Part shown: piece after piece, positions 43,539 through 53,143 of the stretch
Layout of the letters: every line of letters begins with the position of its first letter
Numbering within the stretch: the stretch's first letter is position 1
NCBI GenBank assembly: GCA_023381615.1
Contig: JAMCQL010000066.1
Location: 53,390 to 117,389, forward strand
Direction of reading: 5' to 3'
DNA: 64,000 bases
Source of the DNA: Bacteroidota bacterium
Lineage (GTDB): Bacteria > Bacteroidota > Ignavibacteria > Kryptoniales > JAKASW01
Notes under the pieces: generated by a model
What the model saw: only the letters and a program-made list of their open reading frames with translations
What the model was told of the DNA's origin: nothing
The model's database searches: none
Program-made: the position numbers and the translations under genes

Positions 43539-44038
43539 GAATCGCTATTTATCCTGGTACGTTCGACCCAATTACATACGGTCATGTGGATGTCGCTGAA
43601 CGCGCCGCCAAGTTGTTCGATAAGGTGATAATCTGCGTAGCGGTGAATACCCTCAAGGCTCCGCTCTTCACGGGAGCGGAACGCGTAGAACTAATCAAGG
43701 ATGCGGTCAAAGACATAAAGAACATAGAAGTGGAGGAGTTTGAAGGTTTGCTGGTTGATTACGCGAAGAAAAAGAAAGCCGACGCTATCGTCCGCGGCCT
43801 CCGCGCTGTTTCCGACTTCGAGTATGAATTTCAAATGGCTTTAACAAACAGAAAACTATGTTCGGATATCAACACTGTTTTTCTAATGCCGCATGAGAAT
43901 TACACCTACCTGAACAGCACCATCGTCAGAGAGATCGCGAGTTTCGATGGAGACGTTAGTGGGTTCGTGCCGCCGAATGTCAAGAAACGACTTGAAGAAA
44001 AATACAGGGATTCAAAAACAAAACTAAGGAGGAAGTAG
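43535..44038 (+). CDS. coaD: Phosphopantetheine adenylyltransferase
   Basis: 167 residues. Nucleotidyltransferase motif YPGTFDPITYGHVDVAERA (T/HxGH) at the N-terminus and the ISSTxxR-like loop as YLNSTIVREIASF; ADAIVRGLRAVSDFEYEFQM is typical. It catalyses the penultimate step of coenzyme A synthesis. It overlaps rsmD by 4 bp and is followed by the aminotransferase after 5 bp. Confidence 0.96.
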   Translation: MRIAIYPGTFDPITYGHVDVAERAAKLFDKVIICVAVNTLKAPLFTGAERVELIKDAVKDIKNIEVEEFEGLLVDYAKKKKADAIVRGLRAVSDFEYEFQMALTNRKLCSDINTVFLMPHENYTYLNSTIVREIASFDGDVSGFVPPNVKKRLEEKYRDSKTKLRRK

Positions 44039-44043
44039 ACTTA

Positions 44044-45237
44044 ATGCCCTCTCTTTCTAAAAAGATAGACCGGATTGAGGAATCACAAACAATCGCAATA
44101 ACTTCCCTCGCAAGGAAACTCAGAGCGGAAGGAAAAGATATAATCAGCTTAAGTGCGGGAGAACCTGACTTTCCGACGCCCGAGAACGTGAAGCTGGCGG
44201 CGATAAATGCTATTCAAAACGATTTCACAAAGTATACACAAAACGAAGGCACGCCGGAACTTCGGGAAGCCGTTGCCGAAAAATTCCGGAACGATAACCA
44301 TCTGAACGTCAAAGCCGCAAATATCCTAATCTCAAGCGGCGGGAAACATTCTATCTTCAACGCGCTTCAGACGATCTGCAACCCCGACGACGAAGTGATA
44401 ATTCCGGCACCATATTGGGTAAGCTTTCCGGAAATGGTAAAACTCGTTGACGCAGTGCCGGTCATTCTTCCGACAAAAGAAGAACGCGGATTTACGTTCA
44501 CCGCAGAAGATATGAAACCTTTATTATCACGGAAGACAAAAGCTATAATTGTAAACTCGCCTTCAAATCCGACAGGAAGTGTCCTTGACGAAGAGACACT
44601 GCGCGGAATCGCACAGCTCGCAAATGACAATGACTTCTTTATCATTTCGGACGAGATCTACGAGAAGATTATTTATGATGGTCACAAACATTTTTCTGTC
44701 GGATCTATACCGGAAGCTCAGGATAAAGTCATCACGACAGGAGGAGTCTCTAAAGCTTACTCGATGACGGGATGGCGAATAGGTTTTATGGCTGCGAACG
44801 AAGAGATCATAAACCGAGCGGCGAAGATTCAAAGTCAGGTAACTTCGAATCCGTCCTCAATCTCACAAGCCGCCGCTCTTGAAGCGGTGCGCGGCACTCA
44901 AAGCGAGATTGAAAAAATGCGACTTGCCTTCCAGCGCAGACGCGATATGATAATTGAGAAGCTTGTGAAGATAGACGGCCTGACAGTTACAAATCCGGGA
45001 GGAGCTTTCTATTTCTTCCCGTCGGTTAAAAGCCTTTTCGGCAGAAAGTACGACGGTCAAACATTGAAGAACTCGATAGATGTTACTCACTATCTGTTGG
45101 CGGAAGCACGGGTAGCGCTCGTGCCGGGCGCCGCATTCGGCTCGGACGAACACATCAGGATTTCCTACGCCTATTCTGAAAAAGAGTTGACCGAAGCCAT
45201 CGACAGAATCGCGTCGGCAATTTCGAGACTCAGATGA
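44044..45237 (+). CDS. Class I pyridoxal-phosphate aminotransferase (aspartate type)
   Basis: 397 residues. Fold-type I aminotransferase: LSAGEPDFPTPENVKLAAI, VNSPSNPTGSVLDEETL, the PLP-binding Lys in VSKAYSMTGWRIGFM, and the substrate-carboxylate Arg in HIRISYAYSEKEL. Closest in pattern to bacterial Ib aspartate aminotransferases/prephenate aminotransferases. It overlaps the next gene by ATGA. Confidence 0.9.
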   Translation: MPSLSKKIDRIEESQTIAITSLARKLRAEGKDIISLSAGEPDFPTPENVKLAAINAIQNDFTKYTQNEGTPELREAVAEKFRNDNHLNVKAANILISSGGKHSIFNALQTICNPDDEVIIPAPYWVSFPEMVKLVDAVPVILPTKEERGFTFTAEDMKPLLSRKTKAIIVNSPSNPTGSVLDEETLRGIAQLANDNDFFIISDEIYEKIIYDGHKHFSVGSIPEAQDKVITTGGVSKAYSMTGWRIGFMAANEEIINRAAKIQSQVTSNPSSISQAAALEAVRGTQSEIEKMRLAFQRRRDMIIEKLVKIDGLTVTNPGGAFYFFPSVKSLFGRKYDGQTLKNSIDVTHYLLAEARVALVPGAAFGSDEHIRISYAYSEKELTEAIDRIASAISRLR

Positions 45238-46403
45238 CAATTCCGGTAATCATACTAAAACCAAAAGAAGACAAACGAATTTCGCTCGGACATCTCTGGG
45301 TATTCAGCAATGAGATAGCGAAGATTGACGGCAAGCCGGAAATCGGCGACGTTGTAGAAATTCGAAGCAGCAGAAACGAGAAACTTGGATTTGCCTTCTA
45401 CAATCCGAAGACACTTATCGCTGCGAGGATCTTTTCCAAAGAATTTGTTTACCCTGACAAAAACTTTTTTACTATCCGGATTCAAACCGCGCTCGCTTTG
45501 CGTGAACAATTTTTCGGCAGCGCATTTTACCGATTAGTCTACGGCGAAAGCGATTTCTTGCCGGGCCTTATTATCGATCGGTTCGACAACCTTTTCAGCG
45601 TGCAGATCTTCTCCGCGGCGATGGAAAGTCGGCGCGAGACGATTTTTGAAGCCATCAAAGATTTGTTCTCACCGACAGCTATTTACGAACGCAACGAAAG
45701 CGGCACAAGAGAATTAGAAGGTTTACCTCAGACAAAGTCGATCGTATTCGGCGACGAGCATTCAGTTGATTACGATGAAGAAGGTGTTGTATTCAGAATA
45801 AATCCTTTTCGCGGGCAAAAGACGGGTTTCTATTTCGATCAACGGTTGAATAGAATTTTCTCGCGGCGTTTCGGCGCTCACGCGAAAGTCCTTGACCTCT
45901 TCTCCAATGAAGGCGGTTTCGCTCTCAACTTGGCTTTAGCCGGCGCTGACCACGTAGTGGCGGTGGATTCGTCAGAGCTTGCAATGAAAAATTTAGAGAG
46001 CAATTCAAAGTTAAATGGCTTTGACAATGTCGAAGGACAAACGACGGATGCACATGCATTCTTAGAAAATGCCGCCGCGTCGGGCGAAGTGTTCGACGTG
46101 GTCGTCTGCGACCCCCCAAGCTTTACGAGAAACAAGAAAGGTGTGACGACGGCAAAGGCCGGATACAGACGATTGCATGAAAGCTTATTCCGGGTTCTAA
46201 AGCCGGGCGGCACTTTGCTGACTGCATCCTGTTCGCACCACATCTTCAGGGAAACATTTGAAGAAGTGATCGCCGGTGCTGCGCAAAGATCCGGACGAAC
46301 ACTCCAGTTGCTCCATCGTGCCGGCGCTTCACTCGACCACCCCGTTTTGCCAGCGATGCCGGAGACCGAATATCTTAAATTTAACGCATACAGGGCTTTC
46401 TGA
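45234..46403 (+). CDS. Class I SAM-dependent rRNA methyltransferase (RlmI-like)
   Basis: 389 residues. An N-terminal PUA-like domain (LGHLWVFSNEIAKIDGKPEI), an EEHEE-type middle, then a Rossmann methyltransferase with NPFRGQKTGFYFDQRLNR, VLDLFSNEGGFALNLALAGA and VVCDPPSFTRNKKG. The RlmI/RlmK-like family makes 5-methylcytosine in 23S rRNA. The start overlaps the aminotransferase stop. Confidence 0.88.
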   Translation: MTIPVIILKPKEDKRISLGHLWVFSNEIAKIDGKPEIGDVVEIRSSRNEKLGFAFYNPKTLIAARIFSKEFVYPDKNFFTIRIQTALALREQFFGSAFYRLVYGESDFLPGLIIDRFDNLFSVQIFSAAMESRRETIFEAIKDLFSPTAIYERNESGTRELEGLPQTKSIVFGDEHSVDYDEEGVVFRINPFRGQKTGFYFDQRLNRIFSRRFGAHAKVLDLFSNEGGFALNLALAGADHVVAVDSSELAMKNLESNSKLNGFDNVEGQTTDAHAFLENAAASGEVFDVVVCDPPSFTRNKKGVTTAKAGYRRLHESLFRVLKPGGTLLTASCSHHIFRETFEEVIAGAAQRSGRTLQLLHRAGASLDHPVLPAMPETEYLKFNAYRAF

Positions 46404-46532
46404 TGACTGTACGGAATCGGGAGGAAATTTCTGGAACTATTTTTGCCAATTTGATATTTAATCTATGAAAGCAGTTGAGGCGTCAAAGGTGAAGATGAAA
46501 AAGATTCCGATAAATCTTAAATTACCAAAGGA

Positions 46533-47219
46533 ATGAAGAAAGTGTACAGGACAATTATTTTGTTATCCGTATGTTTAGCCGCTGTCGCATCGGCACAGGA
46601 GCCAAACGCTACTGCAAGAGCTGATTCCCAATATGCATTTCTTCCAGTAAAAGATATCGCGCCCGACACTACCGATAAGCCAAACTCTGTCGGGCTGGAT
46701 ATAATGCTGGGCAACAGCGGTTTTGGTATGGGATTTTTTTACAGACAGGCAATCAGCAGCACTTTGTCGTGGACGTTTTCACTCAGCGCGTCTGAAGCAA
46801 AAGCGCCAAACGAAGTTGACTACATCGATCCGTTCACCGGACAAAAATTTGTTCCGGGAAAAATTAACCAACTCTTCGTTTTCCCCGCCATGTTCGGTCT
46901 CCAATACAGACTTTTCAAAGACCAGCTCACAGACACATTTCGTCCTTATGTTTACGGGGGAGTTGGACCGAACGCGATTTTTGCGGCGCCATATGATGTG
47001 CCGCTGTCGACGAGTTTTTCTCGCGGCAGAGGATATTTCGGATTGGGCGCATACATCGGCGGCGGTGCGTACTTCGGAACGGACCCGAACAGCCTAATTG
47101 GAATTAGTGTCCGCTATTACATTCTTCCGATGTCGCACGGCATAGAAAGCCTGCAGAACGAGCCGATGGCGAACTTCAATACTTTTTTCATCACGTTCAA
47201 CATTGCGACTCAATACTGA
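46533..47219 (+). CDS. Outer-membrane beta-barrel protein, unknown function
   Basis: 228 residues with AAAGG before the ATG. Signal peptide 1-21 (ending at ASAQ), then a small beta-barrel-like sequence with alternating hydrophobic strands (GFGMGFFYRQAISSTLSWTF, YFGLGAYIGGGAYFGTDPNS) ending FNIATQY. No named domain recognised. Its 3' end overlaps that of the convergent uvrA by 10 bp. Confidence 0.7.
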   Translation: MKKVYRTIILLSVCLAAVASAQEPNATARADSQYAFLPVKDIAPDTTDKPNSVGLDIMLGNSGFGMGFFYRQAISSTLSWTFSLSASEAKAPNEVDYIDPFTGQKFVPGKINQLFVFPAMFGLQYRLFKDQLTDTFRPYVYGGVGPNAIFAAPYDVPLSTSFSRGRGYFGLGAYIGGGAYFGTDPNSLIGISVRYYILPMSHGIESLQNEPMANFNTFFITFNIATQY

Positions 47220-50026
47220 TTTTTCTCGAGAACTTTTTTCAGAGCGGCGCCGGTTCTTGATTCCTTCACTTTGATTATTTCTTCCGGCGTTCCCGCGGCA
47301 ACCAGTTTGCCGCCTTCTTCTCCCGCTTCCGGTCCCAAGTCAATTACATAGTCTGCGCACTTGATCACATCAAGATTATGCTCGACGACGATAATACTGT
47401 TTCCCCTATCCCGAAGCTCAAATAGGACGTCGAGCAGTTTTGCAATTTCCTCAAAATGCAAGCCCGTGGTAGGTTCATCGAGTATGAAGAGGACTTCACT
47501 TTCGCTGCTGCCGGAGAGGTAACTTGAGATCTTAAGGCGCTGGGCTTCGCCGCCGGAGAGTGTCGAGAGCCGCTGTCCAAGTTTGAGATAGCTGAGTCCC
47601 ACCCGATCAAGAAGTCTAAGTGGTTTTACAACTTCCTTTTTGTCACCGAAGAATTCCAAGGCTTCTGCAATAGTCAGATCAAGGACGTCGGCAATATTGT
47701 TTCCGCGGTATTTTACTTCCAGTGCTTCAGAGCTGTATCTTTTTCCGCCGCAGACTTCGCAGTCGAGCGTCACGTCGGCAAGAAACTGCATCTCGACAAC
47801 CTGAATCCCTTCGCCGTTGCAGGCTTCGCATCTTCCGCCCCATTCGACATTGAACGAAAAATAGCTGGTGGTCAATCCCCTTTCTCTCGCTAAAGGAGTG
47901 CCGGCAAAGATCGCCCTGATAGAGTCGAACGCTCCGCTGTAGGTCGCAACGTTGGATCTTGAAATCCTTCCCACGGCACTTTGGTCGACGAGCTCGACCG
48001 ACTGCGGGAGATAATCGAAAGTAATACCCTTGGCGCGGCTTGTGGAAATTTCAACATTTTCGGGAGAACTGACAACAGAAGCCTCAGGATTTTGTTGTGT
48101 CATCGCATCGTGCAGGACATCATAAACCAACGTGCTTTTTCCCGATCCGCTCACGCCGGTTATGCACACAAAAGCATACAGAGGAATATCCACATCCAGA
48201 TCAACGATGTTATGCATCGAAGCTCCCTTGATGTGTATAAACTTGTCGACGGGTTTCCGTCTTTTTGGCAAGGGTATTTTCTTCTCTCCGCGTAAATATT
48301 TCCCGGTTACAGAATTCTTAGATTTAACCAATCCATTAAACGTTCCTTCATACATTATCTCCCCGCCCAATACACCTGACCCCGGACCAAGGTCGATTAT
48401 GTGGTCGGCGTTTTTCATCATTTCGCCATCGTGCTCAACTACGATTACTGTATTCTGGTATGACTTCAAGTTCTTGAGGATCGAAACCAATCTGTCCATA
48501 TCACGCGGGTGCAGACCAACGCTTGGTTCATCGAGAACGTAGGTTGTAGCTACGAGAGTGGAAGCAAGACTTGTTGCAAGATTCACCCTCTGCGCTTCGC
48601 CGCCCGACAATGTGGAAGAAAGACGATCCAGAGTCAGATAGCCCAAACCGATTTGGAAAAGATAGCTAACCCTCTTACGGATTTCCTCCAACACCTGCTC
48701 CGCAATGATTGCGTTCTCCCCTTCCAGCCTCACCAATTCAAAAAATTTCCTCGCTCTTCCAACAGTCATTGCGACAATGCCCGCAATATTTTGTCCGTCA
48801 ATTTCAACAGCGAGAGCTTCCTGACGCAGCCTCGCGCCATTGCAAGTCGGACAGGTTACGTAGCCGCGGTATTTGTCGAGAAAATATTTAACTGAAAATG
48901 AATGCGACTTCTTCTCAAGATGCTTGACGAATCCCCGCAATCCGACAAAGGTCTTATCTCCGTTTATCAGGAAGCTCCATTCTTTTTCTGTCAACTCTCT
49001 AACCGGCACATCGAGTCTGATCTTTCCGGAGTTTGCAGACTTTAAAAGCGAGCGTCGATGCGTATCAAAAGCGGGCGCCGAGATCAGACTTATGCCGCCG
49101 TGCAGAATGCTGAGGAATGGATTTGCAACGGTCTTCCCCCAATCGTAGCCAATTACCGTCCCAAACCCTTGGCAATCAGGACATGCACCGTAAGGATTAT
49201 TGAAAGAAAAAAGCCGCGGCTCCGGCTCGAGATAAGCTCTTCCGCAGTTCGAGCACTCAAACTTGTTCGAGTAGCGATAAATCTTATCGCTGTCCACATC
49301 GTACACAATGATGCTTCCCGCCCCGTTCAAGAAACCCTGCTCGCACGCTTCCACAACTCGTTCAACGTATCCTTCGCTCCCAATCACGACCCTGTCTGCC
49401 AATACAAGGAATTCGTCCGATCCTGAAAATAAGCTGGTATTTATGTCCACAATTTTTGATGGGCTTTCAACTTCGGCAAACCGGAAAAAGCCGCGGCGTT
49501 TCAAATCCAACGTGGCTGCATTTATATCATTGGTTTTGACATTAAAAAACAAATATAATCTCTTATGTTTTAAAGAATTATTTAATGTATTTAAAATCAT
49601 TTGTGGTGAGTATTTAACAACAGGGATATGACATTTCGAGCAGAAGACAGTGCCTGCTCTGCCGTAAAGAAGTCTGAGGTAATCATATATCTCGGTCATT
49701 GTTGCCACGGTTGACCGCGGGTTCCGACTCATGTGTCTCTGCTCTATGGCAACTGTAGGGGAAATTCCGTGGATCGAATCCACATCCGGTTTTTCCATTC
49801 GCTCAAGAAATTGCCGAACGTATGCAGAAAGGCTTTCGATATATCTCCTTTGCCCTTCGGCATAAATAGTATCGAAGGCGAGACTTGATTTACCACTCCC
49901 GGATGGACCGGTAACCACCGTGATTTTTCCTTTCGGGATTCGGACGGTTATGTTTTTCAGATTGTGAGTCCGAACACCCTCGAGAATAAGTAGATTGTTG
50001 TATGATATTTCTGTAGTTTCGCTCAT
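47210..50026 (-). CDS. uvrA: Excinuclease ABC subunit A
   Basis: About 938 residues from ATG 50026 (MSETTEISYNNLLILEG, the usual distance to VRTHNLKN); an in-frame ATG at 50083 would add 19 residues, and neither start has a clear ribosome site. Two ABC ATPase modules: Walker A GPSGSGKSSLAFDTIYAEGQ and GVSGSGKSTLVYDVLHDAM; signatures LSGGEAQRVNLATSL and LSGGEAQRLKISSYL; zinc modules CSNCGRAYLEPEP...CPDCQG and CEACNGEGIQ...CEVCGGKR. The damage-recognition subunit of nucleotide excision repair. Confidence 0.95.
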   Translation of the reverse strand: MSETTEISYNNLLILEGVRTHNLKNITVRIPKGKITVVTGPSGSGKSSLAFDTIYAEGQRRYIESLSAYVRQFLERMEKPDVDSIHGISPTVAIEQRHMSRNPRSTVATMTEIYDYLRLLYGRAGTVFCSKCHIPVVKYSPQMILNTLNNSLKHKRLYLFFNVKTNDINAATLDLKRRGFFRFAEVESPSKIVDINTSLFSGSDEFLVLADRVVIGSEGYVERVVEACEQGFLNGAGSIIVYDVDSDKIYRYSNKFECSNCGRAYLEPEPRLFSFNNPYGACPDCQGFGTVIGYDWGKTVANPFLSILHGGISLISAPAFDTHRRSLLKSANSGKIRLDVPVRELTEKEWSFLINGDKTFVGLRGFVKHLEKKSHSFSVKYFLDKYRGYVTCPTCNGARLRQEALAVEIDGQNIAGIVAMTVGRARKFFELVRLEGENAIIAEQVLEEIRKRVSYLFQIGLGYLTLDRLSSTLSGGEAQRVNLATSLASTLVATTYVLDEPSVGLHPRDMDRLVSILKNLKSYQNTVIVVEHDGEMMKNADHIIDLGPGSGVLGGEIMYEGTFNGLVKSKNSVTGKYLRGEKKIPLPKRRKPVDKFIHIKGASMHNIVDLDVDIPLYAFVCITGVSGSGKSTLVYDVLHDAMTQQNPEASVVSSPENVEISTSRAKGITFDYLPQSVELVDQSAVGRISRSNVATYSGAFDSIRAIFAGTPLARERGLTTSYFSFNVEWGGRCEACNGEGIQVVEMQFLADVTLDCEVCGGKRYSSEALEVKYRGNNIADVLDLTIAEALEFFGDKKEVVKPLRLLDRVGLSYLKLGQRLSTLSGGEAQRLKISSYLSGSSESEVLFILDEPTTGLHFEEIAKLLDVLFELRDRGNSIIVVEHNLDVIKCADYVIDLGPEAGEEGGKLVAAGTPEEIIKVKESRTGAALKKVLEKNQY

Positions 50027-50151
50027 TTTAAAATTTTCATGATTTGTCTCTGATAAAAATCTCCTCGTCTTCAGCTCGAACATTTCGCGTGCTGTTCCTG
50101 TAATTTAATACACCAATAACAATCTTCTCTCTTTGATCATTCGCTGCCGCA

Positions 50152-51810
50152 ATGATTTCAGAAAAAATGCGTCTCGGACAACAAAGGAACCGTAAACTTG
50201 AACGCCAACCGTTCGAAAAGTATATTTTCAAAGTGAAATCAATAACGCCAGCTTTATCGCTGCGGACAAGGATTACAGCGGTTGTCGTGCTTATACTTTT
50301 TGCCTCGGGCATTCTCATCACATATTTCAATTCAGTCGCGACGGAGAGAATGTTATTTCGCGACGCTGAAAACAGTTCCGAACTCATTGCCGCGGAATTT
50401 AATCTTGCAACCAGATCAAGTCCCAAAGTCGACACCGCCATTCTGAAGTCAAGTGCCAGGCTTGCACTCAGACTTCTTCCAGACGCAGAATTCATCGGCT
50501 TCTTTCAGAAATCAGATCCCGACTCCATGTCGCTCGCCGCATTCGCAGGGAGACCGCTCGCAGAGAAGGAATTGAGCTTTATAAAGACCACCTTGACGAA
50601 TGTAACTGCCACAAAAGTGTCTGTCTCCACTATTCGATCAGGTAATTCGCTTTATTCATATTCCATCCTACGCTACAACAAAGGTCAAGTCTGGGGTTAC
50701 GCGCTAACGGAAGTAACCCTCAGCAAAGTCCGCCAGACAGTCCGTCGTAGTCAGGCAACCGGAGCGGTAATTACTTTGGTCGTGAGTATTCTTGCGTCAA
50801 TACTTCTCTTGCTTGCAATGCGCTTGACATTCCTACGGCCATTCGGAGACTTGGCAAAAGGGATGCGTGAAGCGGCAGGCGGCAATATGGATGCCCGGCT
50901 GTCTCTAAGTTCGGGAACTGAGTTTAGAACGCTGTCAACAATATTCAATGAAATGATGAGTGAGCTTCAGAAAGCGCATGAAATCATCCGCTCGGAAGTT
51001 AAGCGACAGGAAGATTACAATGTCCGGCTTCAAAAAGATATTGCGCTCGCCATTGACACGCTGCGTGAGAAAAGCGGCGAAATAATTTCGCTGCAGGAAA
51101 AGCTCCGCATATTCGAGTCTCAGGCTGCGCTCGGCAAAGTCGCATCCAAGCTCGCACATGAGCTCGGCAGTCCACTCAACGCCATTTATACTTCTGTCCA
51201 GCTCTTGCTCGAGAATGACATCTCTGCGGAAGAAAAGAGAAAGCTCGCAGTGATTCAGCGCCAGGTCGAGACTATGATAGCCATTATTAATCGCTCCCTG
51301 CAGGCAAGAAAAATTGCCATGCCGGTGAAACAGAAAGTCGTTCTAAAAAATCTTGTGGAGGAAACACGATCTGTCATGGAACCGAAGATGAGAGGGGAAT
51401 CGATAAAGCTCGACGTTCAACTCGACAAGCCTCTCACGATACTCTACGCCGATCCGGTTCAGATCCAACAAGTGCTTATAAACCTCTTGAATAATTCCAT
51501 CGAAGCAATTGAAGCAAGGGAGAGCAAAGACTTACAAGGAAAGATAGCACTTAAAGCTTATGAAGATAAGGAACAAGAAATCGAAAACATACGCTTTGAC
51601 ATCTCAGACAATGGAGGCGGTGTCTCACAAGAGGTTGTGGGACAATTATTCAATGACTTCATAAACAGCAAGAAGCCGAACGGCAATGGGATCGGCCTTG
51701 TGATCTGCAAGGAAATCGTCGACCGGCACGGTGGAAGAATATTTCTATCGAGAACTTCAGAGAACGGATCAACCTTTTCAGTAATTTTGCCGATTAGAGA
51801 TGAAAGATAA
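50152..51810 (+). CDS. Membrane sensor histidine kinase (HAMP), partner of an NtrC-type regulator
   Basis: 552 residues. N-terminal membrane helix (ITAVVVLILFASGILITYF), a periplasmic region of about 125 residues, a second helix (TGAVITLVVSILASILLLLA), a HAMP linker, a coiled coil, the phosphoacceptor helix LGKVASKLAHELGSPLNAIY and HATPase (NLLNNSIEAIE, DNGGGVSQEV, GNGIGLVICKEIV). The LAHELGSPLN form is typical of kinases paired with sigma-54 activators. Its end overlaps the regulator gene by 11 bp. The start is uncertain (GTG 50233 is an alternative). The signal sensed is unknown. Confidence 0.9.
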   Translation: MISEKMRLGQQRNRKLERQPFEKYIFKVKSITPALSLRTRITAVVVLILFASGILITYFNSVATERMLFRDAENSSELIAAEFNLATRSSPKVDTAILKSSARLALRLLPDAEFIGFFQKSDPDSMSLAAFAGRPLAEKELSFIKTTLTNVTATKVSVSTIRSGNSLYSYSILRYNKGQVWGYALTEVTLSKVRQTVRRSQATGAVITLVVSILASILLLLAMRLTFLRPFGDLAKGMREAAGGNMDARLSLSSGTEFRTLSTIFNEMMSELQKAHEIIRSEVKRQEDYNVRLQKDIALAIDTLREKSGEIISLQEKLRIFESQAALGKVASKLAHELGSPLNAIYTSVQLLLENDISAEEKRKLAVIQRQVETMIAIINRSLQARKIAMPVKQKVVLKNLVEETRSVMEPKMRGESIKLDVQLDKPLTILYADPVQIQQVLINLLNNSIEAIEARESKDLQGKIALKAYEDKEQEIENIRFDISDNGGGVSQEVVGQLFNDFINSKKPNGNGIGLVICKEIVDRHGGRIFLSRTSENGSTFSVILPIRDER

Positions 51811-53143
51811 AATCGCAGTCATAGACGACCACGCAGATTCGCTTGAGATTCTTCGAGAAGCTTTATCGCCAAACTATGAGGTGGAGACTTTCTCCGATCC
51901 GGTTTTGGCGCTGAAAAAAATCAGGGAGCATTCATATTCCGCCGTCGTTACAGATGTGATGATGCCGAGCATGAACGGCGTCGAACTGATGACAAAAATT
52001 CTTCAGACAGATTCGGCGCTCCCCGTAATCCTCATCACTGCCTTTGGCACACTTGAAGCGGCGGCAAACACAATCAAGACCGGCGCTTTTGATTACCTAA
52101 GCAAGCCACTGAATTTAAATGAAATACGGCTTGTCGTTTCAAATGCAGTCTCGCATTATCATGTTGCCAAAGAGAGTCAACACGCCGCGGGAGAAAAGCC
52201 GAAAGAGTTCAACGTGTCAAACGTCGTTGGCAGAAGCGAAAAGATGCTCAGAGTCTTCAAGATCATCGGACGCGCTGCGCCGACTAACTCGAGTATTCTG
52301 ATTCAAGGTGAAAGCGGAACCGGAAAGGAAATCGTCGCTCGCTCCATTCACCTGAATAGTCCACGCGCAGATAAGCCATTCATACCAATTAGCGTAGCGG
52401 CAATACCGGAGCAACTTCTTGAAGCTGAACTTTTCGGACACGAGAAAGGCGCCTTTACTGGCGCTCTCTTCGCAAGAGACGGATTGTTCACCGAAGCCGA
52501 AGGCGGCACTCTCTTTCTCGATGAAGTGGGCGAAATTCCGCTCCAGCTTCAGCCAAAACTCTTGAGAGTCCTGCAAGAACATGAAGTCAGAAGAATTGGC
52601 AGTTCTTCTTCAAAGATCGTGGATGTCCGGATAATTGCAGCTACGAACCGGAATCTCGAAGACCTTGTACATGAAAAACTTTTCCGTGAAGACCTCTTCT
52701 ATCGTCTGAGCGTAATCCGAATTGAACTTCCCCCGCTCCGCGAAAGGGAGGAGGATATTCCACTTTTAGTCGATTATTTCATGAACAAGTATAACCGACA
52801 GCATAATAAGCAAGTAACCGGCATCTCCGACGAACTTTTGTCTACGTTAACCGGGCTTGACTGGCGCGGCAATGTCCGGGAGTTGGAAAACTTTATAGAT
52901 CGTACAATCGCACTTGCGACGGGCCCGGTTTTGACGTCTATCGACACAGAACTTCCCACGGTGAGGAAACATGACGACTCTTGGCACGATAAGCTTCCCG
53001 CAAACCTTAGTCTTGAAGAAATCGAGACGGAGTACATTAAGCGTGTCCTCGAAGCCTGCAATAACAATTACGTCGAAGCCGCAAAAGTTTTAAAAGTCAA
53101 CAAAAGCACATTGTACAGAAAATTAGGTAAGCCTCAAAGATGA
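51800..53143 (+). CDS. Sigma-54-dependent response regulator (NtrC family)
   Basis: 447 residues: receiver domain (1-120; phospho-acceptor Asp in VVTDVMMPSMNG, Lys in YLSKPLN), AAA+ activator domain (Walker A GESGTGKEIVARSIH, sigma-54 contact loop GAFTGA in HEKGAFTGALFARDG, Walker B GGTLFLDEVGE) and a Fis-type HTH (NNYVEAAKVLKVNKSTLYRK). It activates sigma-54 promoters when phosphorylated by the kinase encoded just upstream. It overlaps dacB by ATGA, so the three genes are probably cotranscribed; an envelope-stress link is possible. Confidence 0.94.
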   Translation: MKDKIAVIDDHADSLEILREALSPNYEVETFSDPVLALKKIREHSYSAVVTDVMMPSMNGVELMTKILQTDSALPVILITAFGTLEAAANTIKTGAFDYLSKPLNLNEIRLVVSNAVSHYHVAKESQHAAGEKPKEFNVSNVVGRSEKMLRVFKIIGRAAPTNSSILIQGESGTGKEIVARSIHLNSPRADKPFIPISVAAIPEQLLEAELFGHEKGAFTGALFARDGLFTEAEGGTLFLDEVGEIPLQLQPKLLRVLQEHEVRRIGSSSSKIVDVRIIAATNRNLEDLVHEKLFREDLFYRLSVIRIELPPLREREEDIPLLVDYFMNKYNRQHNKQVTGISDELLSTLTGLDWRGNVRELENFIDRTIALATGPVLTSIDTELPTVRKHDDSWHDKLPANLSLEEIETEYIKRVLEACNNNYVEAAKVLKVNKSTLYRKLGKPQR